From contig SYAB01000146.1 of assembly GCA_005787665.1 (NCBI GenBank), positions 1 to 11,001 on the forward strand: a DNA stretch of 11,001 nucleotides. Reading direction: 5' to 3'. The translations under genes were made by a program, and so were the position numbers. Shown here in pieces: positions 1 through 5,808 of this stretch. The notes under the pieces are model-generated. The model was not told where the DNA came from and made no database searches. It was given only the letters and a program-made list of their open reading frames with translations. Origin of the DNA: Actinomycetota bacterium (GTDB lineage: Bacteria; Actinomycetota; Actinomycetes; Mycobacteriales; Mycobacteriaceae). Numbering within the stretch: position 1 is the stretch's first letter; every line of letters starts with the position of its first letter.

Positions 1-286
1 CGATGCCGCCGAACTGCTCGACGCACGAGGCGACCGCGGCTGCCACCGAGTCACCGTCCCGGACGTCGCCGACGATCGGCAGTGCCGCCCCGCCGGCCTG
101 TTCGATCTCCTTGGCGGCGCTGTAGATCGTCCCCGCCAGCTTCGGGTGTGGGTCGGCGGTCTTGGCGACCAGCGCGATATTGGCGCCGTCGGCGGCCACT
201 CGCTTGGCGATCGCCAGGCCGATCCCGCGACTGGCGCCCGAGATGAACATCGTCTTGCCGGAGAACCCACCTGCACGTGCTGCCAT
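1..286 (-). CDS. HSDL2-like short-chain dehydrogenase/reductase (partial, N-terminal 95 residues)
   Basis: N-terminal part of a short-chain dehydrogenase; the gene runs off the window at base 1. The visible protein has the Rossmann glycine motif SGASRGIG at residues 16-23 and the adenine-binding D-V pair at 74-75 (GDVRD). The stretch AKTADPHPKL followed by GTIYSAAKEIE is characteristic of the hydroxysteroid-dehydrogenase-like 2 (HSDL2) subgroup rather than of FabG-type enzymes. It probably binds NAD(P)(H) and acts on a lipid or hydroxyacyl substrate, but the catalytic Ser-Tyr-Lys lies outside the window. The ATG at 286-284 is the natural start: the fold begins within ten residues of it. It sits 29 bp downstream of the EamA gene on the same strand, so it may be the last gene of that operon. 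It matches M. tuberculosis Rv3224 in position next to sigH. The family is secure; the substrate is unknown. Confidence 0.9.
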   Translation of the reverse strand, partial: MAARAGGFSGKTMFISGASRGIGLAIAKRVAADGANIALVAKTADPHPKLAGTIYSAAKEIEQAGGAALPIVGDVRDGDSVAAAVASCVEQFGGI

Positions 287-315
287 GCGAGCCAGCCTAT
301 TTCATCGACCTGTGA

Positions 316-1341
316 TCACCGGATCGGAGGTGACGAGGCGGCGATCCGGGGGATGGTGGTACTCATCGCGGCCATCTCCGATATGCGTTGTGCCGGGAGC
401 ATTTCTGGCGATGTGTTCAACGATCCCGCAACGATCGCCGGCTCGTTGCCGGCAAGTCGGTCCTTGCGGTGTTCGAGGACGCGGCGGCTCCCGAGGAGCA
501 GTGCTCCCAGCCCGCCGAGGATCAGGGCGGCGCCGATGACTTCGTCGGTGCCGAGGCGCTCGCCGAGCGCGACATTCCCGACGACGACCGCCACCAGGGG
601 CACCGTCTGGTACGTGGTGGCGACCACCACCGGGCCGGCCTCGCGCAGCACCCGCCAATACATCACGTTGGCCACAGCAGCGCCGAGCACGCCGAGGGCC
701 ACCAGTGCGATCAGTGGGCCGATGCCCGTCGTCGCCGGAGTCGCGGCGCTGTGAAGGGTGACCGGGAAAAGCAGCAGGCCGGAGAAGAACAAGTGGGCCG
801 TTGTGAGCTGGGTGTCGCTGAAATCCGTTCCGGCGAGGCAGATTCCGGCCAGGAGGCCGGCCAGCGCCAGACACCCGGCCGCCCCGAGGCTGAGGAGCAC
901 GGCAACGGTGTCGATGTCCCCGCTCGGAGAGAACAGCATCGCCACCCCGCAGCAACCCAGCAGTACTCCGACCCAGGTGGCCGCCGGGGTGTGCCCGCGG
1001 GTGAACCGGTGCAGGAACACGGCGAACAACGGGGTCGTCGCGCAAAGGACGGCCACCATGCCCGAGGTCATGCGCTGCTGGGCGGTGATGGCGCTCAGGG
1101 ATGCCGCCGTGGTGAGTGCGGCGAGCAGCATGATCCGCAGGATGTCGGCGCCGCGCAGTCGCGGCCGACGCCGACCGGCGGCCAGTTCCAGCACGAGCAG
1201 GGAACCGGCGCCGAGCAGCGCCCGCCACAGGGCGACCTGGCCGGGTGAGAACCCGGTCAGCGCGATCTCGGTGAGGCCGTAGGAGCTGCCCCACAGAAGC
1301 ACCGCCAGCAGGTAGCAGCCGCACCAACCGGGAATCCTCAT
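316..1341 (-). CDS. EamA/DMT-family membrane transporter, 10 TM
   Basis: Drug/metabolite transporter superfamily permease with two EamA repeats. Repeat one spans about residues 8-137 and repeat two about 151-285, each with five hydrophobic helices. Typical family features are the opening GCYLLAVLLWGSSYGLTEIAL and the end of the second repeat, TYQTVPLVAVVVGNVALGERLG. The last ~55 residues are polar and Ser/Pro/Arg-rich, probably a cytosolic tail. The ATG at 1341-1339 is 5 bp after the stop of the upstream DUF1611 gene. An in-frame GTG at 1350-1348 would overlap that stop by 4 bp (GTGA) and is an equally plausible coupled start; neither has a good ribosome site. Such proteins export or import small metabolites such as amino acids. 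Pairing with a DUF1611 protein suggests an amino-acid-related substrate, which is inference. The frame opens further upstream, but that part lies inside the DUF1611 gene. Confidence 0.88.
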   Translation of the reverse strand: MRIPGWCGCYLLAVLLWGSSYGLTEIALTGFSPGQVALWRALLGAGSLLVLELAAGRRRPRLRGADILRIMLLAALTTAASLSAITAQQRMTSGMVAVLCATTPLFAVFLHRFTRGHTPAATWVGVLLGCCGVAMLFSPSGDIDTVAVLLSLGAAGCLALAGLLAGICLAGTDFSDTQLTTAHLFFSGLLLFPVTLHSAATPATTGIGPLIALVALGVLGAAVANVMYWRVLREAGPVVVATTYQTVPLVAVVVGNVALGERLGTDEVIGAALILGGLGALLLGSRRVLEHRKDRLAGNEPAIVAGSLNTSPEMLPAQRISEMAAMSTTIPRIAASSPPIR

Positions 1342-1346
1342 CTCAA

Positions 1347-2426
1347 TCACGCGGCCAACTGCACGCTTGACCCCAGGACGGCGTCGGCAAGTTCCGGGAT
1401 GTTGGGCCGTGACGTGTCCAGCGGGGTGACGAACGGGATGTCTCCCATCTGAGCGCGGCACTCGCTGATGACGCGGTCTGCGTCACGACGGGCCACCCCG
1501 GCGAGGTTCAGCGCGATAGCCAGCACCGGCACCCCATACCGGCCGATGAGGTCGATCTCGGAGTCCAGGCTCGGAATGCGGGCGGAGTCCAGGTGCTCCA
1601 AGCCGTCGTAGTGGGTCCGACCGGGGGCGTGCTGGAGAACCACGCCGCACACCCCGGCGGACACCATCAGTGACGCGAAGGGGCCGGCCGGATAGCGGAG
1701 CGCGCCTTGCCCTTCGATGATCATCATGTCGGGATCGACCTCTTCGGCGCAGGTGACCACGGCCCGCTCCAGCTCACCGCCGACGAAGTCGAAGGCCAAT
1801 GCGTCGGCGATGATGCCGTAGCGGCCGCCCTGCATCCAGCCGGTCTGCCCGGTGTAGATCATCTCGGTGCGGGTCCCGCGGGCATTGAGTTCGGCAGTCA
1901 GCATCCGCGCGGTGGTGCGCTTTCCGATCGCGCAGTCGGTGCCCATCACCGCGATCCGCCGGGCGCGCACCCCGTGCACCGAACCGTCCCAGAACCGCAG
2001 TTCCCGCGCCGGCGGCATGCGTCGTACATCGGTGATGGTGGCGCCGTGGACGGCGGCCAACCTAGCCAGTTCGGCGTCGTCGACGAGGTGGTCGTGCAGA
2101 CCGTTGACCAGGTGCAGCCCGGCTCCGGCGGCCTGCATCAACAGGGCCCGCAGGGCAGTCGTGACCCGGCCGCCGTGCGGGGCGTGGCCGACGATCGCGG
2201 TGGTGATGTCGGGCGCCACCTGCAGCGCCTGGGCCAGACCGGTGACGATGGGGATGCCGGCCGGTGTGCCGTCAAGGACTTCCCCGGCGTCGCGGCCGGC
2301 CATGGTGTGATCGATCACGGCGCGGATTGCGAACCTCTCGGTGCCACGCACCAGTCCGTGCGCCACCTTGCCTTCCAGCGTGGCGAAGCAGCCGTCGGCG
2401 AGAACGACGGCGGGCGAAGTGCTCAT
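1347..2426 (-). CDS. DUF1611 P-loop protein, DgcN/D-glutamate N-acetyltransferase family
   Basis: A 359-residue DUF1611 protein. The N-terminal Rossmann-like part (about 1-150) begins VVLADGCFATLEGKVAHGL. The C-terminal P-loop NTPase part has Walker A GTDCAIGKRTT at 162-172 and a Walker-B-like MMIIEGQG at 234-241; both are well preserved. A characterised family member, DgcN of marine Proteobacteria, N-acetylates D-glutamate and is encoded beside an enolase-superfamily partner, DgcA. No such partner is visible here, so only the family can be stated, not the substrate. The ATG at 2426-2424 is preceded by a purine-rich AAGGGA about 8 bp upstream, which supports the start. It heads a minus-strand run with the EamA transporter (5 bp gap or 4 bp overlap) and the HSDL2-like dehydrogenase, and is transcribed divergently from sigH. 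The enzyme may shape an acylated amino acid that the EamA protein moves. Confidence 0.85.
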   Translation of the reverse strand: MSTSPAVVLADGCFATLEGKVAHGLVRGTERFAIRAVIDHTMAGRDAGEVLDGTPAGIPIVTGLAQALQVAPDITTAIVGHAPHGGRVTTALRALLMQAAGAGLHLVNGLHDHLVDDAELARLAAVHGATITDVRRMPPARELRFWDGSVHGVRARRIAVMGTDCAIGKRTTARMLTAELNARGTRTEMIYTGQTGWMQGGRYGIIADALAFDFVGGELERAVVTCAEEVDPDMMIIEGQGALRYPAGPFASLMVSAGVCGVVLQHAPGRTHYDGLEHLDSARIPSLDSEIDLIGRYGVPVLAIALNLAGVARRDADRVISECRAQMGDIPFVTPLDTSRPNIPELADAVLGSSVQLAA

Positions 2427-2642
2427 CGTGAATCCCTTCCCTGCGTGGTCTTGCGTACAGCGCTGACGATGTCAGGGCAGCGCGGCTCTGGTTATCCGCT
2501 GACCTGATGATTCCGATGAGGGCGCGATGTCCTGCTGCATGAGGACGCGGCGCCGGGCACAGCCACCGCGACGCGGGCCATGAGCACCGACTGCAGCGGA
2601 CCGTCGTGCGGAAATTCCCCGCTCCCCTAGTATTAGCGCCTG
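2427..2642. promoter_or_regulatory. Divergent DUF1611 / sigH intergenic promoter region
   Basis: This 216-bp stretch separates the two divergent genes and holds no convincing gene. On the minus side I see the ribosome site of the DUF1611 gene, but no clear -10 hexamer. A perfect dyad CTGAC-GAT-GTCAG lies at 2463-2475, and the heptamer CGCTGAC is repeated in direct orientation at 2461 and 2497. These could be part of an operator, but they are short enough to be chance. The sigH promoter candidate at the right end is listed separately. Confidence 0.5.
2610..2642 (+). promoter_or_regulatory. Candidate sigH promoter, (near-)leaderless
   Basis: TAGTAT at 2628-2633 fits the mycobacterial TAnnnT -10 hexamer. 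Only 9 bp separate it from the sigH ATG at 2643, so transcription would begin at or within a few bases of the start codon. There is no Shine-Dalgarno sequence before that ATG, which agrees with a leaderless message, common in mycobacteria. Upstream, GGAAAT at 2610-2615 resembles the GGAA -35 core used by SigH-type sigma factors, about 16 bp before a GTAT. The usual SigH -10 core is GTT, so an autoregulatory SigH promoter is possible but imperfect here. Confidence 0.4.
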
Positions 2643-3305
2643 ATGAGCGAGACGCAGTCCGAGCAGTCCGAGGCGGGCGCCGACACCCAGGCGCGCGAGG
2701 AGTCCGACGCCGAACTGACCGAGCGGTTCGAGCGCGACGCCATCCCGTTGATGGATCAGCTCTACGGCGGCGCCCTGCGGATGACCCGCAACCCTGCCGA
2801 CGCCGAGGACCTGGTGCAGGAGGCGATGGTCAAGGCCTATTCCGGGTTCCGGTCCTTCAAGGAGGGCACCAACCTCAAGGCCTGGCTCTACCGCATCCTG
2901 ACCAACACCTACATCAACGGCTACCGCAAGAAGCAGCGCCAGCCCGCGGAGTACCCGACCGAGGAGATCACCGACTGGCAGCTGGCCGCGAACGCCGAGC
3001 ATTCCTCGACCGGACTGCGGTCGGCGGAGGTCGAGGCTCTGGAAAATCTTCCCGATAGTGAAATCAAAGAGGCGCTCCAGGCGTTACCAGAAGAGTTCAG
3101 GCTCGCGGTGTACCTCGCTGATGTCGAGGGCCTGCCCTACAAGGAGATCGCCGAGATCATGGAAACACCGATCGGGACCGTGATGTCCCGTCTGCACCGT
3201 GGCCGCCGCCAGTTGCGTGGTCTGCTCGCCGACGTGGCCAGGGACCGCGGGTTCCTGCGGGGTGGTCAGGACCAGGCCGACGGGGCTCGGGAGGTTGCGC
3301 CGTGA
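2643..3305 (+). CDS. sigH: ECF RNA polymerase sigma factor SigH
   Basis: A 220-residue ECF sigma factor, near-identical in its core to mycobacterial SigH, which directs the thioredoxin, chaperone and sigB/sigE response to oxidative and heat stress. Sigma region 2 covers about residues 28-98, with the [14 protein letters not shown] and [15 protein letters not shown] stretches for core and -10 contacts. Region 4 covers about 138-198 with the helix-turn-helix [20 protein letters not shown] at 166-185. The first ~25 residues are acidic and variable, as in orthologues. The ATG at 2643 is the first in-frame start and lies just after a -10-like hexamer, so a leaderless start is likely. The stop overlaps the rshA GTG by 4 bp (GTGA), which couples the sigma factor to its inhibitor. 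Autoregulation is known for the family and suggested weakly by the upstream GGAA element. Identification is secure. Confidence 0.97.
   Translation: MSETQSEQSEAGADTQAREESDAELTERFERDAIPLMDQLYGGALRMTRNPADAEDLVQEAMVKAYSGFRSFKEGTNLKAWLYRILTNTYINGYRKKQRQPAEYPTEEITDWQLAANAEHSSTGLRSAEVEALENLPDSEIKEALQALPEEFRLAVYLADVEGLPYKEIAEIMETPIGTVMSRLHRGRRQLRGLLADVARDRGFLRGGQDQADGAREVAP
3289..3294 (+). promoter_or_regulatory. rshA ribosome-binding site
   Basis: GGGAGG, 7 bp before the GTG at 3302, lies inside the 3' end of sigH. It decides the GTG start of rshA, and places initiation where ribosomes finishing sigH arrive. Confidence 0.7.
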
Positions 3306-3577
3306 CGGGCGCGGATCCCGACGCCGGCCACGCCGACTGTGCGGTCGTCATCCGCCAGGTATGGGCATTGCTTGACGGTGAGGTCACCGATGACACCCGC
3401 GAGGAACTGCGTGGGCATCTCGAACACTGCCCGGCCTGCCTGCGGCACTACGGGGTGGAGGAGCGCATCAAGAAACTGATCGCCACCAAATGCAGTGGCG
3501 AGCACGCGCCGTCCTACCTGGTGGAGCGGGTGCGGCTGCAGATCAGCCAGACCACCATCATCCGCCGGGACGCCTAG
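3302..3577 (+). CDS. rshA: Anti-sigma factor RshA (zinc-binding, SigH-specific)
   Basis: A 91-residue cytosolic ZAS-family anti-sigma factor that binds SigH under reducing conditions and releases it on oxidation or after PknB phosphorylation, as established for the M. tuberculosis protein. The zinc motif HxxxCxxC is H39, C43, C46 (in [14 protein letters not shown]), with further cysteines at 13 and 64. The conserved TTII near the C-terminus is also present. No membrane segment is seen, as expected for RshA. The GTG start overlaps the sigH stop by 4 bp and has a good ribosome site, so the pair is made together. The protein is about ten residues shorter at the N-terminus than the M. tuberculosis one as I recall it. 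All residues needed for redox control are intact. Confidence is high. Confidence 0.95.
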   Translation: MTGADPDAGHADCAVVIRQVWALLDGEVTDDTREELRGHLEHCPACLRHYGVEERIKKLIATKCSGEHAPSYLVERVRLQISQTTIIRRDA

Positions 3578-3582
3578 CTACC

Positions 3583-3604
3583 CACCTGCCCCCGCGGGAA
3601 GGTG
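3583..3604. terminator. Possible bidirectional hairpin between rshA and bL37
   Basis: CACCT at 3583-3587 pairs with AGGTG at 3600-3604. After one G-A mismatch, CCC pairs with GGG around a 4-base CCGC loop, giving 8 base pairs in all. It lies in the 30-bp gap between two converging genes, where a terminator is expected. Neither side has a T-run, so this is only a candidate. Confidence 0.35.
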
Positions 3605-3607
3605 CTC

Positions 3608-3682
3608 TCAGCTGTTGGGCCGATTGCCGTGGTTGGCCTTGCTGTGCTTGCGGTCGCGCTTCTTCCGGCCACGCTTGGCCAT
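3608..3682 (-). CDS. Ribosomal protein bL37 (24 residues)
   Basis: A tiny gene for a 24-residue, extremely basic peptide that begins MAKRGRKKRDRKHSK and ends RPNS. It matches bL37, the short extra large-subunit protein reported from cryo-EM structures of mycobacterial 50S ribosomes, and probably neutralises rRNA phosphates in the large subunit. The ATG at 3682-3680 has a strong ribosome site GGAGGT, 6 bp upstream (plus-strand ACCTCC at 3689-3694), which argues strongly for translation. The same frame stays open upstream, but that extension would discard this site. The gene faces rshA tail to tail and is transcribed away from the biotinyl-protein gene. I see no clear -10 hexamer in the 94 bp between them. 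Its size puts it below the cut-off of most annotation pipelines. Confidence 0.88.
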   Translation of the reverse strand: MAKRGRKKRDRKHSKANHGNRPNS

Positions 3683-3776
3683 GGTTCTACCTCCGTGAAA
3701 ATCGCCAGTGATTGCCCCAATTGTCTCATGGCGGCGTCGCGCCACCGACATCACCCTGATGTGGTTCGATATCCCC

Positions 3777-3995
3777 ATGGCCGAGGATGTGCGCGCCGAG
3801 ATCGTGGCCAGTGTGTTGGAGGTCGTGGTCAGCATGGGCGACCAGATCGGCCCCGGTGACACGCTGGTCCTGCTCGAGTCGATGAAGATGGAGATCCCGG
3901 TGCTCGCCGAGGTCGCCGGCACGGTCACCAAGGTCAACGTGTCGGTCGGTGACGTCATCCAGGCCGGGCATCTCATCGCGGTCATCGACGACTAG
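3777..3995 (+). CDS. Biotinyl/lipoyl-attachment domain protein (TB7.3-like)
   Basis: A 72-residue stand-alone biotinyl domain, equivalent to M. tuberculosis TB7.3 (Rv3221c). The fold is the usual barrel built from two symmetrical halves. The biotin-carrying lysine is K37 in ESMKMEIP, the canonical MKM site of biotin carboxyl carrier proteins. It would be modified by BirA and could serve as carrier for an acyl-CoA or pyruvate carboxylase, but no carboxylase gene is nearby. The ATG at 3777 fits the conserved N-terminus MAEDVRAEI. The frame is open 23 codons further up, but that part is not domain-like. No ribosome site is visible before the ATG, so the message may be leaderless. The stop is 8 bp before the pdtaS start, so the two are probably co-transcribed. 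Confidence 0.93.
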   Translation: MAEDVRAEIVASVLEVVVSMGDQIGPGDTLVLLESMKMEIPVLAEVAGTVTKVNVSVGDVIQAGHLIAVIDD

Positions 3996-4003
3996 TCCGG
4001 CTG

Positions 4004-5419
4004 TTGTCCACCCTCGGTGATCTGCTCGCCGAGCACACCCTGCTGCCCGGTGGGGCGGTCGATCACCTGCATGCGGTGGTGAGCGAGTGGCAACTTCTGG
4101 CCGACCTGTCCTTCGGCGACCTGCTGATGTGGGTGGCCCGCGAGGACGCCACCTTGGTGTGCGTGTCGCAGTGCCGCCCCAATACGGCCTCGACGTTATT
4201 GGTCGCGGACGCGGTCGGCACGGTCGCCGCGGCCGGCAGCCTGGTCGACGCGCTGCCGGTGCGCTACCGCGGCGAGGTGGTGGCGCTGCTCACCCGCCAA
4301 AGTGCCGGCGACGGCCGGCGCCCGTCGTCCCGGCTGGAGAAGGCCTATCTGGACTGTGCCGCGGAGCTTCTGGAGATGGTGTCGGAGGGCACGTTCCCCG
4401 ATTCCGATCAACTTGCGGTGTCGCGGTCGAGCCCGCGGGTCGGTGACGGTTTCATCCGCCTCGGTATCGACGGGGTGGTCGACTACGCCAGCCCCAATGC
4501 GCTGTCGGCGTACCACCGGATGGGCCTGACCGCCGAACTGGAGGGCCACGACCTCCTCGCCGTCACCCGGCCGCTGATCTCCGACCCGTTCGAGGCCGAG
4601 GAACTCAGCGCCCATATCGGCGAGTCGCTGGCCGGCGGATCGGGGATGCGCCTGGAGGTCGACGCCGGCGGTGCCACCGTGCTGCTGCGCACCCTCCCAC
4701 TGGTGGCCGACGGCCGGTCTGCCGGAGCGGCGGTGTTGATCCGCGATGTCACCGAGGTCAAGCGCCGTGACCGCGCCCTGCTGTCCAAGGATGCGACGAT
4801 CCGCGAGATCCACCACCGGGTCAAGCACAAGCAGCAGCCGGTGGCGGCGCTGCTGCGACTGCAGGCCAGACGCACCACCAACACCGAGTGCCACGACGCC
4901 CTGCTGGAGTCCGTGCGGCGGGTCGCGGCGATCGCCCAGGTCCACGAGGCGTTGTCGATGTCGGTCGACGAGGAGGTCAATCTCGACGAGGTGATCGACC
5001 GGATCCTGCCGATCATGAACGACGTCGCCCGCGTCGATGCGCCGATCCGGATCAGGCGGGAGGGCAGCCTCGGCGTGCTCGGCGCCGACCGGGCCACCGC
5101 GTTGGTCATGGTGATCACCGAACTCGTCCAAAATGCCATCGAACACGCCTTCGGCCCCGCCGAGCCGCAGGGCAGCGTGGTGATCCGGGCCGACCGGTCG
5201 GCCCGCTCGCTGGACATCGTCGTCCACGACGACGGCCAGGGCCTGCCGGAGGGGTTCAACCTGCAGACCTCCGACCGGCTCGGCCTGCAGATCGTCCGGA
5301 CTCTGGTCTCGGCGGAGCTGGACGGCACGCTGGAAATGCGTCAGGTGCCCGGTGGCGGCACCGACGTGATCCTGCGGGTGCCGATCGGGCGGTCCAACAA
5401 AAATCGCGGCCCCGGCTGA
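4004..5419 (+). CDS. pdtaS: Sensor histidine kinase PdtaS, with altered H-box
   Basis: A 471-residue soluble HisKA_2-type kinase, orthologue of Rv3220c. The family phosphorylates PdtaR, an ANTAR antiterminator controlling PE/PPE and respiratory genes. A GAF domain spans about 1-135 and a PAS domain 145-255, ending in RDVTEVKRRD. The DHp hairpin follows at 262-320, with phosphoacceptor H271 in EIHHRV. The ATPase has N-box ITELVQNAIEHAF at 371-383 (E373, N377), G-box DDGQGLP at 409-415 and GLQIV at 427-431. The start is TTG at 4004, which reproduces the conserved MSTLGDLLAEH; no ribosome site is seen. Oddities: the near-invariant KNNLQT after the histidine is KHKQQP (274-279), Q312 replaces the usual hydrophobic residue before VHE, and C296/H297 are atypical. 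The GAF domain also lacks a loop of about 30 residues found in the M. tuberculosis protein as I recall it. Whether the kinase is active is therefore uncertain. Confidence 0.93.
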   Translation: MSTLGDLLAEHTLLPGGAVDHLHAVVSEWQLLADLSFGDLLMWVAREDATLVCVSQCRPNTASTLLVADAVGTVAAAGSLVDALPVRYRGEVVALLTRQSAGDGRRPSSRLEKAYLDCAAELLEMVSEGTFPDSDQLAVSRSSPRVGDGFIRLGIDGVVDYASPNALSAYHRMGLTAELEGHDLLAVTRPLISDPFEAEELSAHIGESLAGGSGMRLEVDAGGATVLLRTLPLVADGRSAGAAVLIRDVTEVKRRDRALLSKDATIREIHHRVKHKQQPVAALLRLQARRTTNTECHDALLESVRRVAAIAQVHEALSMSVDEEVNLDEVIDRILPIMNDVARVDAPIRIRREGSLGVLGADRATALVMVITELVQNAIEHAFGPAEPQGSVVIRADRSARSLDIVVHDDGQGLPEGFNLQTSDRLGLQIVRTLVSAELDGTLEMRQVPGGGTDVILRVPIGRSNKNRGPG

Positions 5420-5435
5420 GTGCCGGGGCCGCGAT
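5403..5435 (-). terminator. Intrinsic terminator of whiB1, shared hairpin with pdtaS
   Basis: A perfect 14-bp inverted repeat: left arm ATCGCGGCCCCGGC at 5403-5416, loop TGAGT at 5417-5421, right arm at 5422-5435. Read on the minus strand it is followed at once by a T-run (T5, then GTT), a textbook intrinsic terminator for whiB1, 15 bp past its stop. On the plus strand it covers the last pdtaS codons and the stop TGA sits in the loop; no T-run follows there, so plus-strand termination is less certain. Confidence 0.85.
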
Positions 5436-5449
5436 CAGTGTTCTCGCGA

Positions 5450-5704
5450 CTACACGCCGGTGCGGGCCCGGGTGCGGGCGTTGCGGCGCTTGAGGGCGCG
5501 ACGCTCGTCCTCGCTCATGCCGCCCCTCACGCCGGCGTCCTGGCCGGACTCCAGCGCCCAGGTCAGGCACTCGGTGACGACCGTGCACCGGTTGCACACG
5601 ACCTTCGCGTCAGCGATCTGAGCAAGGGCCGGGCCGCTGTTTCCGACCGGGAAGAACAGCTCCGGATCCTCGTCCCGACAGACCGCCTTGTGCCGCCAAT
5701 CCAT
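5450..5704 (-). CDS. whiB1: WhiB1, [4Fe-4S] NO-responsive transcription regulator
   Basis: An 84-residue WhiB-like protein, nearly identical to mycobacterial WhiB1, an essential regulator whose 4Fe-4S cluster reacts with nitric oxide and which binds the sigma-A C-terminal region. Cluster ligands are C9, C37, C40 and C46, all present. The basic DNA-binding tail KRRNARTRARTGV is intact. The start ATG at 5704-5702 has ribosome site GAGGAG (AGGAG 9 bp upstream). Odd: the glycine-rich turn that is G-[VI]-W-G-G in WhiB1 reads GVRGG (58-62), so the conserved Trp is Arg (codon AGG instead of TGG, plus strand 5525-5527). This turn helps to hold the sigma contact, so it should matter. The gene lies downstream of the lipid-kinase gene but has its own promoter region of about 230 bp with a CRP-like site. 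Confidence 0.96.
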   Translation of the reverse strand: MDWRHKAVCRDEDPELFFPVGNSGPALAQIADAKVVCNRCTVVTECLTWALESGQDAGVRGGMSEDERRALKRRNARTRARTGV

Positions 5705-5725
5705 GTGTCGCTACTCCTCACTAGG

Positions 5726-5788
5726 TGTGTGCGCACCAAGGTACGGGGTGTTCCCCGCTGACCCTGGCTGTTAACCCGTGCGCACACA
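5726..5788 (-). promoter_or_regulatory. Structured whiB1 leader
   Basis: An 11-bp inverted repeat, TGTGTGCGCAC at 5726-5736 and GTGCGCACACA at 5778-5788, would close a 41-base loop in the whiB1 5' leader. The loop holds a second hairpin, CGGGG-TGTT-CCCCG, at 5744-5757. Each arm of the long repeat also contains the self-complementary GTGCGCAC, so the element could instead act in DNA as two operator half-sites. It lies between the candidate start of transcription (near 5796) and the ribosome site. Confidence 0.5.
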
Positions 5789-5802
5789 AACGTTGTCGCA
5801 CT

Positions 5803-5808
5803 GTTATA
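5803..5808 (-). promoter_or_regulatory. Candidate whiB1 -10 hexamer
   Basis: Read on the minus strand this is TATAAC, one mismatch from TATAAT, giving a start near 5796 and a leader of about 92 bases. No good -35 hexamer is visible at the expected place, which fits an activator-dependent promoter. Confidence 0.5.

Noticed and set aside
388..1248. Long open frames antisense to the EamA transporter
   Set aside because: Gln/Arg/Gly-rich composition, no domain, no ribosome site; they mirror the GC-rich codon pattern of the real gene.
2600..2620. SigH-type -35 on the minus strand (GGGGAAT) for the DUF1611 gene
   Set aside because: No GTT-like -10 at a suitable distance and about 190 bp from the gene start.
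2472..3002. Minus-strand frame opposite the start of sigH
   Set aside because: Leu/Gly/Val-rich shadow reaching into the intergenic region; no ribosome site.
3708..3776. N-terminal extension of the biotinyl protein to an ATG at 3708
   Set aside because: The 23 extra residues are not domain-like and the conserved protein begins MAEDVRAEI at 3777.
4196..5227. 343-codon frame antisense to pdtaS
   Set aside because: Asp/Arg/Gly/His-rich shadow with no recognisable motif; the opposite strand carries all kinase motifs.
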